Positions 15,444 to 25,239 are shown, counted from the stretch's first letter. The stretch is 30,893 bases of DNA from Rhodobacteraceae bacterium UBA3069 (GCA_002366795.1 DFBX01000070.1:1-30893), one strand, 5' to 3'. The notes: generated from the letters alone by a model not told the origin. Numbers and translations: made by a program.

Positions 15444-16393
15444 ATGAGCGAATTGCGCAAAGGGTTGGCGGCGATACTGGCAGCCTGCACGATCTGGGGG
15501 CTGTCCTCGATCTATTACAAACAGTTGTCGCATATTCCGCCGATAGAAATTCTGGCGCATCGCACGCTGTGGTCGCGGCGGTTCTGGCGGTGCAGGGGCG
15601 CCTAGGGCGGCTACGGTTGCTGCTGGCCTCGCGCCACAGCCTTGCCATCACGGGGCTGGCGGCGCTGGCGATTTCGGCCAACTGGTTCATCTTCATTCTG
15701 TCGATTCAGATCGGCCGCGCGACCGAGGCGTCGATGGGGTATTACCTGTTCCCGCTGGTGGCGGTGGCGATCGGTGTGGTGTTTTTTGGTGAACGCCTGA
15801 CCAAGACGCAGGGCGTGGCGGTTGCGCTGGCTTTTGTCGCCGTGGCTGTGCAGGCGTTTGGCCTTGGCCTTGGCGTTGCGCCATGGATCGCGTTGATCCT
15901 GTCCTTTACTTTTGGCTTGTATGGTCTTGTAAAGAAACGGCTTGCCGCAGGGCCGGTGGTGTCCGTCACCGGCGAGGTGTTGCTGCTGTCACCCATTGCC
16001 CTGGCCGTGCTGGCGGTGCAGCACCAAGGAGGCGGCGCATTCGGTGCAAACTGGCACGATAGTGCGATGCTGGCCTTTTCCGGCGTGCTGACGGGCGCGC
16101 CGCTGATCCTGTTTTCATACGCGGCGCAGCGCGCGCCGATGGGCACGATCGGACTGTTGCAGTATCTGAACCCGACCTTGCAATTCCTCAGCGCCGTGCT
16201 GGTGCTGGGAGAGCCGTTCACCCCGGTTCACGCGGTGGTCTTTGCGCTGATCTGGTCGGCGGTGGCAGTCTATTCCGTCTCGGCCCTGTCGCGCGAAAGG
16301 GCATCGCGCAGGGCGGTCATTCGGCCGGGCGATGTTGCAGCCGCTCATGCAGTGTCTGCACCAGGTCCGGCACCGAATCCACCGTCTCGATGA
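15444..16393 (+). pseudogene. rarD: Frameshifted EamA/RarD-type drug/metabolite transporter
   Basis: The first frame, from ATG 15444, encodes a good RarD N-terminus (ELRKGLAAILAACTIWGLSSIYYK, then EILAHRTLWS) but hits TAG at 15603. The rest of the transporter continues in another frame from about 15570 (AAVLAVQGRLGRLRLL onward) to 16393, with normal membrane segments and motifs such as GYYLFPL and FFGERL. By comparison with E. coli RarD as I recall it, about four residues plus one frame step are missing after AHRTLWS, consistent with a deletion of roughly 10-13 bases. The gene spans 950 bp, not a multiple of three. Either it is inactivated or the sequence has an error here. Its 3' end overlaps the convergent LOG-family gene. 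Confidence 0.82.
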
Positions 16394-16892
16394 ACCCCAA
16401 AAGCGAGGCGTCGGCGAAACCCTGATCGACGATATGTTGCATCAGCCCCGTTAAAGGCTGCCAGTAACCGGCCGTGTTCAAAAGGAAAATCGGTTTGTTA
16501 TGCAGGCCAAGCTGGCGCCATGTCAGCACCTCGAAAAATTCGTCAAGGCTGCCGGCACCGCCCGGCAGCACCACGATCGCGTCCGAGTTCATGTACATGA
16601 CCTTCTTGCGCTCGTGCATGTTCTCGGTGACGACGAAACGGGTCAGGTCGCGCTTGCCGACCTCCATCTTCATCAGGTGGGTGGGGATCACGCCGAACGT
16701 ATCGCCGCCCAGTTCCTGCGCCGCGCGGGCCACGGTGCCCATCAACCCCACGTCGCCCGCGCCATAGACCAGCCGCCAGCCGTTTTCGGCAAGGGCAACG
16801 CCCAAGGCTTTCGCGGCTTCGGCATAGGCGGGTAGCCCCCCCGCGCGCGCGCCACAATAGACACAGACAGAAGCGATTGTTGGGTTGGTCAT
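16317..16892 (-). CDS. LOG-family / TIGR00730 Rossmann-fold protein (cytokinin riboside monophosphate phosphoribohydrolase-like)
   Basis: The 191-residue protein carries the LOG family signatures MHERKKVM (R95, K96) and PGGAGSLDEFFE (110-121). The N-terminus SVCVYCGARAG and the VYGAGDVGLMG loop are also typical. Family members cleave nucleoside 5'-monophosphates to base and ribose 5-phosphate; many were once labelled lysine decarboxylases. ATG 16892 starts the family-like sequence; an in-frame extension upstream is rejected. It overlaps the tail of the convergent rarD by about 77 bp and is divergent from the LysM gene. The bacterial substrate is uncertain. Confidence 0.9.
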   Translation of the reverse strand: MTNPTIASVCVYCGARAGGLPAYAEAAKALGVALAENGWRLVYGAGDVGLMGTVARAAQELGGDTFGVIPTHLMKMEVGKRDLTRFVVTENMHERKKVMYMNSDAIVVLPGGAGSLDEFFEVLTWRQLGLHNKPIFLLNTAGYWQPLTGLMQHIVDQGFADASLLGFIETVDSVPDLVQTLHERLQHRPAE

Positions 16893-16925
16893 CACGGGTG
16901 GCCCTTTCGGTATGTCCAAGTTCTT

Positions 16926-16954
16926 TTGACCGGTGATAGCCTTGTTGCTATGGT
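16926..16954 (+). promoter_or_regulatory. Sigma-70 type promoter of the LysM gene
   Basis: TTGACC (16926-16931), a 17-base spacer and TATGGT (16949-16954) form a good housekeeping promoter, placing the start of RNA about 40 bases before the LysM-gene ATG. Confidence 0.6.
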
Positions 16955-17001
16955 CGCTCAACCGCCCTGAAAACAAAAGGGTGGATGCGGAAGGAAATGA
17001 C

Positions 17002-18300
17002 ATGAGCAACGATGCTGCCAAAGGCGGATCGCGTGGGGTGTTGGTAGCAGGCGCAGTGGTTACGGCAGGGGTGATCGCGGCGATCTTCGGTTTTGACCTG
17101 TTAGGACTGAACCCCAAGCGGGTGACATCTATAGACATGCCCGTGGCGGAAACGAAACCCGCCGACGGCAAGACGAATTTCGCGCCCGCATCGGATGCGG
17201 GGCGGCCCATCCCCGATGAAGCTAAAGCTGCGAAAGACGCCGCTGCGCCAGCCACTGTCACCCTGCGGGCTGCGCCCGTTGCGCCCGACGAGCCGGATTC
17301 GGCCACGCCCGATGCCGCGCCCGACGGGGCGGATGTCGCCGGGGCGCCACCCAAATTCGACGTGTTCTACGTGGATGCGCAGGGCAATGCGGTGGTTGCG
17401 GGCCGGTCGGACCCCGGCGCGATGATCGCGTTGCTGCTGGGTGACGAGGTCTTCTCGGAGGTGAAAGCGGACGACGAGGGGCAGTTTTCCATCCTGGCCA
17501 CGTTGCCGCCCGCATCCATGCCGCGCTCCATCCGGCTGAAAACCGAAGTGGGCGGCAAGCCCGTCTATTCGGATACGGAATATTCCGTGGCACCGATCAC
17601 GGCCCCTGTGGCGCAGGTTGCCACATTGAATACGGAGGGCGACGCGCCTGCCGCGCAAGGTGCCGCAACGGGTGGTGATGAAAGCCTTGATATAGCGGCA
17701 AAGGCGACGGACAAGCCAGAACAGGACACCGCCAGCGCCGCGCAAGTGCAGGCCAGCGCTGCGGCGACCGCCCCCGCCATCATCAAATCCGACGCCACCG
17801 GCGTGACCGTGGTGCAGCCCGCCGCAACTGCCGACAGCAAGGCCCCTGACGTGATGGCGACGATTGCGCTGGACGCGATCACCTATAGCGACGCCGGAGA
17901 GGTCGAATTGCAGGGCCGCGGCAAGGGGCAGGGCTTTGTCCGGGTCTACCTGGACAACGCCCCGATTACAGGATCGCGCATCGCCCCCGATGGTGCATGG
18001 CGCACCGAATTGCCGCAGGTCGATCAGGGCGTCTATACCCTGCGCGTCGATGAACTGGATGCCGAGGGCCGCGTGATCAGCCGCGTAGAAACCCCGTTCA
18101 AACGCGAAGCGCCCGAGGCGTTGAAAGGCACCGCGCGCGTGTCTGCTGTTACCGTCCAGCCGGGCAATACGCTGTGGGCTATTGCCCGCGACAATTACGG
18201 CGAGGGGCTGCTTTACGTGAAACTCTACGAGGCGAACCGCGAACGCATTCGCAACCCCGATCTGATCTACCCCGGGCAGGTGTTCGAAATTCCAAGGTAG
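17002..18300 (+). CDS. LysM-domain envelope protein with Ig-like repeats
   Basis: The 432-residue protein has a single N-terminal membrane segment (about 13-32) followed by an Ala/Pro/Asp-rich acidic linker. Two beta-rich Ig-like segments follow: about 114-195, starting KFDVFYVDAQGNAVVAGRSD, and about 290-370, with VELQGRGKGQGFVRVYLDNAPI. The last ~50 residues are a LysM domain (VQPGNTLWAIARDNYGEGLLYVKLYEANR to YPGQVFEIP), which binds peptidoglycan glycans. It should sit in the periplasm, anchored in the inner membrane and touching the wall. An AAGGAAA ribosome site and a good promoter precede it. The exact role is unknown. The next gene follows after 65 bp on the same strand. Confidence 0.88.
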   Translation: MSNDAAKGGSRGVLVAGAVVTAGVIAAIFGFDLLGLNPKRVTSIDMPVAETKPADGKTNFAPASDAGRPIPDEAKAAKDAAAPATVTLRAAPVAPDEPDSATPDAAPDGADVAGAPPKFDVFYVDAQGNAVVAGRSDPGAMIALLLGDEVFSEVKADDEGQFSILATLPPASMPRSIRLKTEVGGKPVYSDTEYSVAPITAPVAQVATLNTEGDAPAAQGAATGGDESLDIAAKATDKPEQDTASAAQVQASAAATAPAIIKSDATGVTVVQPAATADSKAPDVMATIALDAITYSDAGEVELQGRGKGQGFVRVYLDNAPITGSRIAPDGAWRTELPQVDQGVYTLRVDELDAEGRVISRVETPFKREAPEALKGTARVSAVTVQPGNTLWAIARDNYGEGLLYVKLYEANRERIRNPDLIYPGQVFEIPR

Positions 18301-18365
18301 GCTTGCTCTGGCCTTCCCTTGCGATGCGGCCTAAGTAACAGGCCGTAGTCAAGGAAAGGCCGGAC

Positions 18366-20210
18366 ATGCGCGGACCCAGACGCCCCCAGAATACCGCAAC
18401 GCAGGAAGAAATTGAACGTCAGCGCGCCTCGGGCCTGCGGACGATCAAGCGCGTTATCCCTTATCTGTGGCCGGCCGAGCCGGGTTTTGCATGGGTCAAG
18501 CGCCGCGTGGTGCTATCATTGATCGTGCTGGTGGTGGCCAAGCTGGTCACCGTGGCCACGCCGGTGTTCTATAAACAGGCCGTCGATGCGCTTGGCCCCG
18601 ATGGCGGTGCCGTTGGGATGCTGGGCGTGGGTGCGATCGGATTGACCATCGCCTATGGCATGGCGCGCATGATGTCGAACGGGTTCCAGCAGCTGCGCGA
18701 TGCGATTTTCGCCGCCGTTGGGCAACGGGCGCTGCGCAAGCTTGCGCTTGAAACCTTCACCCATATTCACCGCCTGTCGATGCGTTATCATATCACCCGC
18801 AAGACCGGCGGATTGTCCCGCATCATCGAGCGGGGCGTGAAGGGCGTCGATTTCCTGCTGCGCTTCATGATCTTCTCGGTCGGGCCGCTGGTGCTGGAAC
18901 TGCTGATGGTCGCGGCGATCTTTGCCTTTGCCTTCGGCATGTCCTACGTGGCGGTGATCGTTGTGACGATCGCCATCTATGTCTGGTTCACCTTCAAGGT
19001 CACCGAATGGCGCGTGCAGCTGCGCCGCGAGATGAACGACCAGGACACCGATGCCAACCAAAAGGCCATCGACAGCCTGTTGAATTTCGAAACCGTCAAG
19101 TATTTCGGAGCCGAGGCACGCGAGGCAGAGCGTTATGACGGCGCGATGCGCCAGTATGAACGCGCCGCGCTGCTGACCGCCTATTCGCTGTCCTTCCTGA
19201 ATTTCGGGCAGGCCTTCCTGATCACGCTGGGGCTGATCGCGGTGATGATCATGGCGGCCATGGGGGTGCAGGCGGGCACGCTGACCGTGGGTGATTTCGT
19301 CATGGTCAACGCCTACATGATCCAGATCACCATGCCACTGAACTTCCTTGGCACGGTCTACCGCGAAATCCGGCAGTCGCTGGTCGATATGGGCGAGATG
19401 TTCGATTTGTTGGAGCAGCCTGCGGAAATTGTGGATAAACCCGATGCCAAGCCGATTGATGTGCAAGGCGGCGTGGTCGAAATGAAGGATGTCTTCTTTG
19501 GCTATGACGCGGCGCGGCCCATTCTGAAGGGGATTTCCCTGAAGGTGGATGCCGGCCGCGCGCTGGCGATTGTCGGCCCGTCCGGTTCGGGCAAATCCAC
19601 CATCGGGCGGCTATTGTTCCGGTTCTATGATGTGAACAAGGGTGCGCTGACCATTGACGGACAAGACGTGCGCGACGTGACACAAGACAGCCTGCACGCA
19701 CAGATCGGCGTGGTGCCGCAGGACACGGTGCTATTCAACGACACGATCCGCTATAACATCGCCTATGGCCGCGCCGATGCCACCGACGCAGAGGTGGTCG
19801 CCGCCGCCAAGGCCGCGCAGATCCACGAGTTTATCGAATCGCTGCCCGAAGGGTACGACACGGCGGTGGGCGAGCGCGGGTTGAAATTGTCGGGCGGTGA
19901 AAAGCAGCGCGTGGGCATTGCCCGCACGCTGCTGAAGAACCCGCCTATCCTGCTGCTGGACGAGGCGACCTCGGCGCTTGATACGGAAACCGAGCGCGAG
20001 ATCCAGGGCGCGCTGCGCCGCGCGGGCGAGGGGCGCACGGTGCTGACCATCGCGCACCGCCTGTCCACCATCGCGGATGCGGATCACATCATCGTGCTGG
20101 AGGATGGTCATATCGTCGAGGAAGGCACCCATGACGACCTGCTGGCGCGGCGCGGCCGGTATTTCAGTCTATGGCAGCGTCAGGCCAGTGAGCAGGAGGG
20201 CGCGGCCTGA
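18366..20210 (+). CDS. ABC exporter of the Atm1/heavy-metal type (fused permease and ATPase)
   Basis: The 614-residue half-transporter has six membrane segments in residues about 45-340 and a nucleotide-binding domain from about 375. Walker A is GPSGSGKST (404-412), the signature is LSGGEKQ (508-514) and Walker B is ILLLDEATSALD (528-539), followed by the H-loop TIAHRLSTI. The permease part (TRKTGGLSRIIERGVKGVDFLLRF, QLRREMNDQDTDANQKAIDSLLNFETVKYF) matches Atm1/ABCB7 relatives. In bacteria these export glutathione derivatives and protect against heavy metals. It works as a homodimer in the inner membrane. An AAGGAAAGG site precedes the ATG. A shared terminator follows. Confidence 0.93.
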   Translation: MRGPRRPQNTATQEEIERQRASGLRTIKRVIPYLWPAEPGFAWVKRRVVLSLIVLVVAKLVTVATPVFYKQAVDALGPDGGAVGMLGVGAIGLTIAYGMARMMSNGFQQLRDAIFAAVGQRALRKLALETFTHIHRLSMRYHITRKTGGLSRIIERGVKGVDFLLRFMIFSVGPLVLELLMVAAIFAFAFGMSYVAVIVVTIAIYVWFTFKVTEWRVQLRREMNDQDTDANQKAIDSLLNFETVKYFGAEAREAERYDGAMRQYERAALLTAYSLSFLNFGQAFLITLGLIAVMIMAAMGVQAGTLTVGDFVMVNAYMIQITMPLNFLGTVYREIRQSLVDMGEMFDLLEQPAEIVDKPDAKPIDVQGGVVEMKDVFFGYDAARPILKGISLKVDAGRALAIVGPSGSGKSTIGRLLFRFYDVNKGALTIDGQDVRDVTQDSLHAQIGVVPQDTVLFNDTIRYNIAYGRADATDAEVVAAAKAAQIHEFIESLPEGYDTAVGERGLKLSGGEKQRVGIARTLLKNPPILLLDEATSALDTETEREIQGALRRAGEGRTVLTIAHRLSTIADADHIIVLEDGHIVEEGTHDDLLARRGRYFSLWQRQASEQEGAA

Positions 20211-20303
20211 ACAGGCCGCGAAACCTTTTAGGCGGCTGCCGCCGCCTGCCTTCGGCTTGAGTATTTGGGGCAAAATGAAAACAGGGCCGGGTGCCTGGAA
20301 TTG

Positions 20304-20338
20304 AAAAGGCGCGCCCCTGCATCGGGGGCGCGCCTTTT
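20304..20338. terminator. Intrinsic terminator between the ABC exporter and the RND gene
   Basis: Perfect 14-bp arms AAAAGGCGCGCCCC (20304-20317) and GGGGCGCGCCTTTT (20325-20338) flank a 7-base loop. A-tract and T-tract ends allow it to work for both convergent genes. Confidence 0.9.
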
Positions 20339-20354
20339 TGCTTGTTGGCGGGGC

Positions 20355-23300
20355 TTATTCGGCCGCCTTCACCTGGCTGGGCAGGGCCGAGGGGTGAATA
20401 TCCACGGTATCGTCATCCCAGACGATTTCCGGCGATTTGAGCTTGCGCGCGGCGCGGCGCAATTCCCAATCGCGACCGATGCGGCTGCTGCGGCCCTTGG
20501 TCAGCATGGCTGCCAGCCGGAACAGGGCGCGCACATAGGTCACGGCCCAGATGCGCAACGCCAGCATGGCGGGGGTAAATACCAGTGTCAGCACCGTGGC
20601 GATGCCAAGGCCGAACACCACCCGCCGTGGCCAGCTGTTTCCACCACAGCGCGGTGGGGCTGTCGATGGAATAGCCACCGTTCACGAAATCGAGGCTGAG
20701 CCCGTACATCATGGGGGCAAGGCCCGCCATGGTGGTGATGGTGGTCAGCAGCACGGGGCGTATCCGGTCCTCGGCCGTGCGCACGATGGCCTCGATCCTA
20801 GGCATGTAGGCGGAATATTCCTGGTATGTGTCGATCAGAACAATGTTGTTGTTCACCACGATCCCCGCCAGCGCCACGATCCCCGTGCCGGTCATGATGA
20901 TCGAGAATGTCTGCCCCATCACCATCATGCCCACCAGCACGCCTGCCGTGGACAGGACCACCGCCAGCAGCACCAGGAAGCTGTTGTAGAAGCTGTTGAA
21001 CTGGGCCAGCAGGATGATGAACATCAGCCCCAATGCACCAGCAAAGGCGTTCATCAGGAAGGCGCCGGATTCCTCTTGATCCTCTTGGTCGCCGGTCCAT
21101 TCCCATTCAAGCCCCTTGGGCAGCGGATCGCTTTGCAGCCATTCGGTCGGATAGGCGATGCGTTCGTTCGCGTTCAGGGCTTGGGTTTCTTCGGTTCCGT
21201 CGGGGCCGAACTTGGTGACGGTTATGCCCGCTGTGACAGCCGCCTTGACGTCGAAATAGCGTTTCTGGTCGACGCGGGTGATCTCGGCCAGTTTCGGCAC
21301 CGGTTTGCGGGTGACGAAATTGGCCAGCGGCACGAGGCCATCCATGGTGCGGACCTTCAGCGTGTCCAGCGTGGACAGCACGCGGTCTTGCTCGGGCAGG
21401 CGCACGCGGATGTCGATTTTCTCGTCGGAGCTGTCGACGCGCATCGTGTCCAGCAGGATGCCGCAGGTGAGAAGCTGCACCATTGCGCCCACGGTAGCCA
21501 CGTCGGCGCTGTAGCGGCCAGCTTTTTCCACGTCCTCGTCGATCTGCCAGTCGATGCCGGGCAGGGGCAGGGTATCCTCGATCAGTTCCAGGCCCGGTGT
21601 TGCCTCGAATTTTTCGCGGGCCAGCGCGGTGGCGGCCAGCAGGTCATCCCAATTTTCGCCCTTGATGCGCAGATGCACCGGCTTGGCCGAGGCGGGGCCG
21701 CGCGCTTGCGCAAGGATTTCAACCTTGATGCCGGGAATCTGGCTGAGCGACCGCGTCAGGTCGGCGATTACAACGTCGCCGTCCAGATCGGGCCGGTCTG
21801 AGCGTTCTTCCCACGGGATGGTTTCCAGCTGGATCTGGCCAATCGTGTCCTTGGGGGGCTGCGCACCGCCTGTGTTGGAATTCAGCCCGCTGTCACCGGC
21901 AAAGGCAAAGGCATTCAGCACGCCGGGGTGGGCCAGCACGATATCCTCGGCCTCGGCCACGATGGCGTTCTTTTCCTCAAGCGACAGGTTGCCGCGCGCG
22001 CGGACATAGACGATGGCCTGTTCCGGTTCGGATTCCACAAAGAATTCGACGCCCTTGGAATTGGCGGGAAACAGGACGAAGGCCAGGAAGATGACGAAGC
22101 CGATCACCGCTGCGATTGTCACAATCGGCATGAGCGGGTTGCCCGCGATTGCCTTGATGAACCAGCCAAAGGTGGTGCGGCGACGGCTGCGGATGGATTT
22201 TGCCTTACGCTCCCACTGGGCGGCACCCAGCACGATGGATGCGATCACGGCAGAGGTAAGGAACAGCACCGCGCCGGGGGCATATTGCGTCCATGTGTCC
22301 GAAATGGGCGTGCCGCCGAACAGGTGTCCTGGGTTCAGCAACTGCATCGCGCCGGTGAACAGGAACGCCATGGCAGGCAGCACCAGCAGAGCCGGCGCCC
22401 AGAAGGGCAGCGCGCGCTTCAACACGTCCGAGGCATTGCCAAAGCTGCGCGACAAGCGGCCCGACACGCCGCCCATCACCGGCAGATAGATCAGCGCGAC
22501 CACCAGCGAGGCAGACAGCACGAAAATCAGCGTGACCGGCAGCATCCCCATGAATTGCCCCGGCACGCCGGGCCAGAACAGCATTGGCAAAAAGGCGCAA
22601 AGCGTGGTCGCGGTCGAGGAGATCACCGGCCAGAACATGCGTTTTGCCGCCTCGACATAGGCGTGCATCGGGCCGGTGCCTTCGGAAATGCGCTTGTCGG
22701 CATATTCCACCACCACGATGGCGCCATCGACCAGCATCCCCACGGCCAGAAACAGGCCGAACATGACAATGTTGGAAATGGTGATGTCCATGATCGCCAA
22801 CAGCACGAAACACAGCAGGAAAGAGGTGGGAATGGCAAAGCCCACCAGCAGCGCGGCGCGTGTGCCAAGCGACGCCAGCACGACCATCATCACCAGCGCA
22901 ATCGCCGTCAGAACGGAGCCTTCCAACTGGCTGGCCATGGACCCCACGACGCGACTTTGGTCGTTCGAGGTGCCTACATGCACGGCAGCGCGCAGGTCCT
23001 CGGGACAGTTGGCGTGCTCTTCTGCTACAACGCGCTTCACCTCTTCGGCGGTGTCCAGAAGGTTGAAGCCCTTGCGCTTGACCACTTGCAGGGCAAGGGT
23101 GGTTTCCCCGTTGAAGCGGGCCATGCCTAGCCGGTCTTCGAAGGTCAGGCGGATCTGGGCCAGATCGCCCAAGGTCACCACGCGGGTGCCGTTGACCTTG
23201 ACGGGCAGGGAATAGATGTCCTGCACCTCGTCGAGCGAGGACGGGATCTTGACGGCAAACGTGCCGCCCGGGGTTTCCACCTCGCCCGCGGCGATCAGTT

Positions 23301-23931
23301 GGTTGTTGTTCTGGACGACTGAAATCAATTCGCCTGCGGTGACGTTATATGCCTCAAGGCGCAGCGGGTCGATCACCACCTCGACCATCTCGTCGCGGTT
23401 GCCGGCGATGCCGGCCTCCAGCACCGCGTCGATGCCTTCGACCTTTTCCTGCAAATCCTTGGCGACGCGGGCCATGGTGCGTTCGGGTACCTGGCCAGTC
23501 AGGTTGACGATGATGATTGGAAATTCGCTGAAATTGATCTCGTTGATCGTGTATTTTTCCGCGCCATCGGGGAATTTGGATACGGCGGTGGACATGGCGT
23601 CGCGCACATCGGCCATCACCTTGGTCTTGTCCCAGCCGAACTCGAATTCCAGCGCCACGCCCGCATAGCCTTCGGCGGCGGTGGCGGACATGGTTTTCAG
23701 CCCGTCCAGATCGGACAGTTCGGTTTCCATCACCTTGACCAGCAGTGTCTCAGAATCCTCGGCGGAAATGCCGGGGAAGGGGACCGATACGAACAGCGCG
23801 GGGATTTCGATGTCAGGCTCGCCCTCTTTCGGCAGGCCGAAATAGGCAAAGCCCCCCGCCAGCAGGGACAGCACGATAAAGGCAAGGACCATCCGCGCGC
23901 GCGAAGCGGCCCAATCGACCATTCCCGTCAT
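20355..23931 (-). pseudogene. RND efflux permease (HAE/AcrB-like) with a C-terminal frameshift
   Basis: Starting at ATG 23931, which overlaps the upstream gene stop as ATGA, the frame reads an RND pump (WAASRARMVLAFIVLSLLAG, GVALEFEFGWDKTKVMADVR, AVGMLVDGAIVVVEYADKR, GIVALAGIVVNNNIVLIDTY). The frame is lost at about 20620. The extra base is in ACGGCGGGTGGTG: with one G less the protein runs on as ATAVVFGLGIATVLTLVFTPAML to the stop at 20355, giving about 1191 residues. The span is 3577 bp, one more than a multiple of three. Two extra hydrophobic segments lie between the sixth and seventh usual helices. The proton-relay positions read D-G and N instead of AcrB D407-D408 and K940. The last helix would be lost if the frameshift is real. 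Confidence 0.85.
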
Positions 23932-25064
23932 TGGCTTGCCCTCCGGTAGACGGGCGCGACGGGCACGCCATCGGTCACGAATTCCTGCCCGACGACGATC
24001 ACGTTGACGGTTGCGGGCAGGCCGGTCAGCCAGACACCGCGCGCGGTATCGCGCAATAGTTTCACGGGGGGCAAAGCCCACCACGTCGCCCGTTTCCACG
24101 ATCCGCACGCCAAGCGCGCCCGCGTCGTTCAGCGTCAGGGCCGATTGCGGCAACAGATGCGCGCGATTGCCGGGCGCGGCGATGAGGATTTCTGCCGTTT
24201 GCCCGCTGCGGATCGTCATGTCGGGGTTCGGCACCTCGATTTCCACCTTGAAGGTGCGGGTCTGCACATCGGCCGAGCGCGACAGGAAACGTACGCGCCC
24301 CTCGACGGTTTCGCCCGTGGTCAGGCGGGCACCGGCGCGGGCGCCGATTTCTATGCGGGAAATCTCGGTCTCTGGGACGTAGGCGACCAGCTTGATCGGT
24401 TCCAGTTGCAGCACCGTGGCGCAGGTCGCGCCCGGTTGCAGCAGCGCGCCCAGTTCGGCGGTGTCGCTGTCAAGAATACCTGCGAAGGGGGCGGCGCCAT
24501 GGTGACGCGCTCGATTTCCTTCTTGGCGGCTTCCAGGCTGGCCTGTGCCGCTTCGACGCCGGAACGGGCGGCGGTCAGGCGGGTCTGCGAGGCATAGCCG
24601 TCTTTCGACAGTTTCTCGACCTAGTTGAATTCGACCTTGGTGGTTTCCAGCGCGGCTTCGGCCTGTGCCAGCGTTGCATCGCGGGTGCCACGGTCGATCT
24701 GGCACAGCGCGTCACCCTCGGCCACGCTGGTCCCGGCCCGCAGCGGCGCGGACACGACCCGCCCCGAGGTTTCGGCCTTTACCTCGACCGAACGCGCGGC
24801 CTGCGTTTCGCCGCGCAGGACAACGGCGCTGTCCACCTCGCGCGCGGTCGAGGGCAGGGCGACGACTCGCATCGGCCCGCTGGCGGCGGTGCCCTCTGCC
24901 TGTGGGTTTTCTACCGCCTCTTTCGCGGGGGTGGCCGCGGCGGTTTCAACCGCCTCGGTCTCGCTTGATCCAATGGCGAAGGCACGCAGCGTGTCACGCT
25001 CCATCACCAGCATATAAAGGGCGGCTGACACCAAAAGGGCGGTGATCAGGGAAATGGGTCGCAT
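23928..25064 (-). pseudogene. RND membrane-fusion (HlyD/AcrA-like) periplasmic adaptor with three lesions
   Basis: From ATG 25064 the product has an N-terminal membrane segment and a biotinyl-lipoyl half (VEVKAETSGRVVSAPLRAGTSVAEGDALCQID). It then stops at an in-frame TAG (24621-24623) in the coiled-coil region, where CAG would restore Gln. The same frame continues with VEKLSKDGYASQTRL as far as about 24498. There a -1 or +2 change moves it to the frame of APFAGILDSDTAELGALLQPGA. A second frameshift, an extra C in a run of six at about 24070, moves it back to VKLLRDTARGVWLTGLPATVNVIVVG, ending at 23928. The total span, 1137 bp, is a multiple of three because the shifts cancel. It would have linked the RND pump to an outer-membrane channel; no TolC gene is in view. 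Confidence 0.88.
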
Positions 25065-25105
25065 GGTCTGATATGATCCTTCGCGCGGGGCCTTGGGTAT
25101 TCTTT

Positions 25106-25151
25106 AAGCGGAAAGATGTATCTGCACGAAGCGGAAAGATGTATCTGCACG
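25106..25151. repeat. Exact 23-bp tandem duplication upstream of the RND operon
   Basis: The unit begins AAGCGGAAAGATGTATCT and ends GCACG. It occurs at 25106-25128 and again at 25129-25151 with no mismatch. Each copy contains AGAT-GT-ATCT, a small dyad. It lies 42 bases or more upstream of the adaptor gene start, within its probable promoter or leader. Confidence 0.85.
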
Positions 25152-25167
25152 CGCCCAAAGCAAACGC

Positions 25168-25194
25168 CCGCAGCTTGATCAAGCCGCGCTGCGG
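25168..25194. other. Stem-loop with an internal 12-bp palindrome
   Basis: Arms CCGCAGC (25168-25174) and GCTGCGG (25188-25194) enclose most of a perfect palindrome, GCTTGATCAAGC (25173-25184). It may be a protein-binding dyad or an RNA hairpin in the leader of the RND operon. Confidence 0.4.
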
Positions 25195-25219
25195 TGTTCT
25201 GGATGCGGCGGACAGATGC

Positions 25220-25239
25220 ACTGAACCGACCAGTTCAGT
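25220..25239. promoter_or_regulatory. TetR-type operator candidate
   Basis: ACTGAACCGACCAGTTCAGT has nine-base half sites around a central AC with one mismatch (perfect for the outer seven bases). Operators of this shape are typical of TetR/AcrR repressors that control RND pumps. It lies between the divergent adaptor gene and the YfgM-like gene. No TetR gene is present in the window. Confidence 0.55.

Noticed and set aside
20551..23130. Plus-strand open frames of about 400 codons opposite the RND gene
   Set aside because: His/Gln/Gly-rich shadows; the RND motifs on the minus strand are unmistakable.
20413..24705. An uninterrupted 1430-codon minus-strand frame spanning adaptor and RND pump
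   Set aside because: It is not a natural fusion. The adaptor part has out-of-frame junk before about 24498 and after about 24070, and the pump C-terminus is in another frame. The true genes are two, both damaged.
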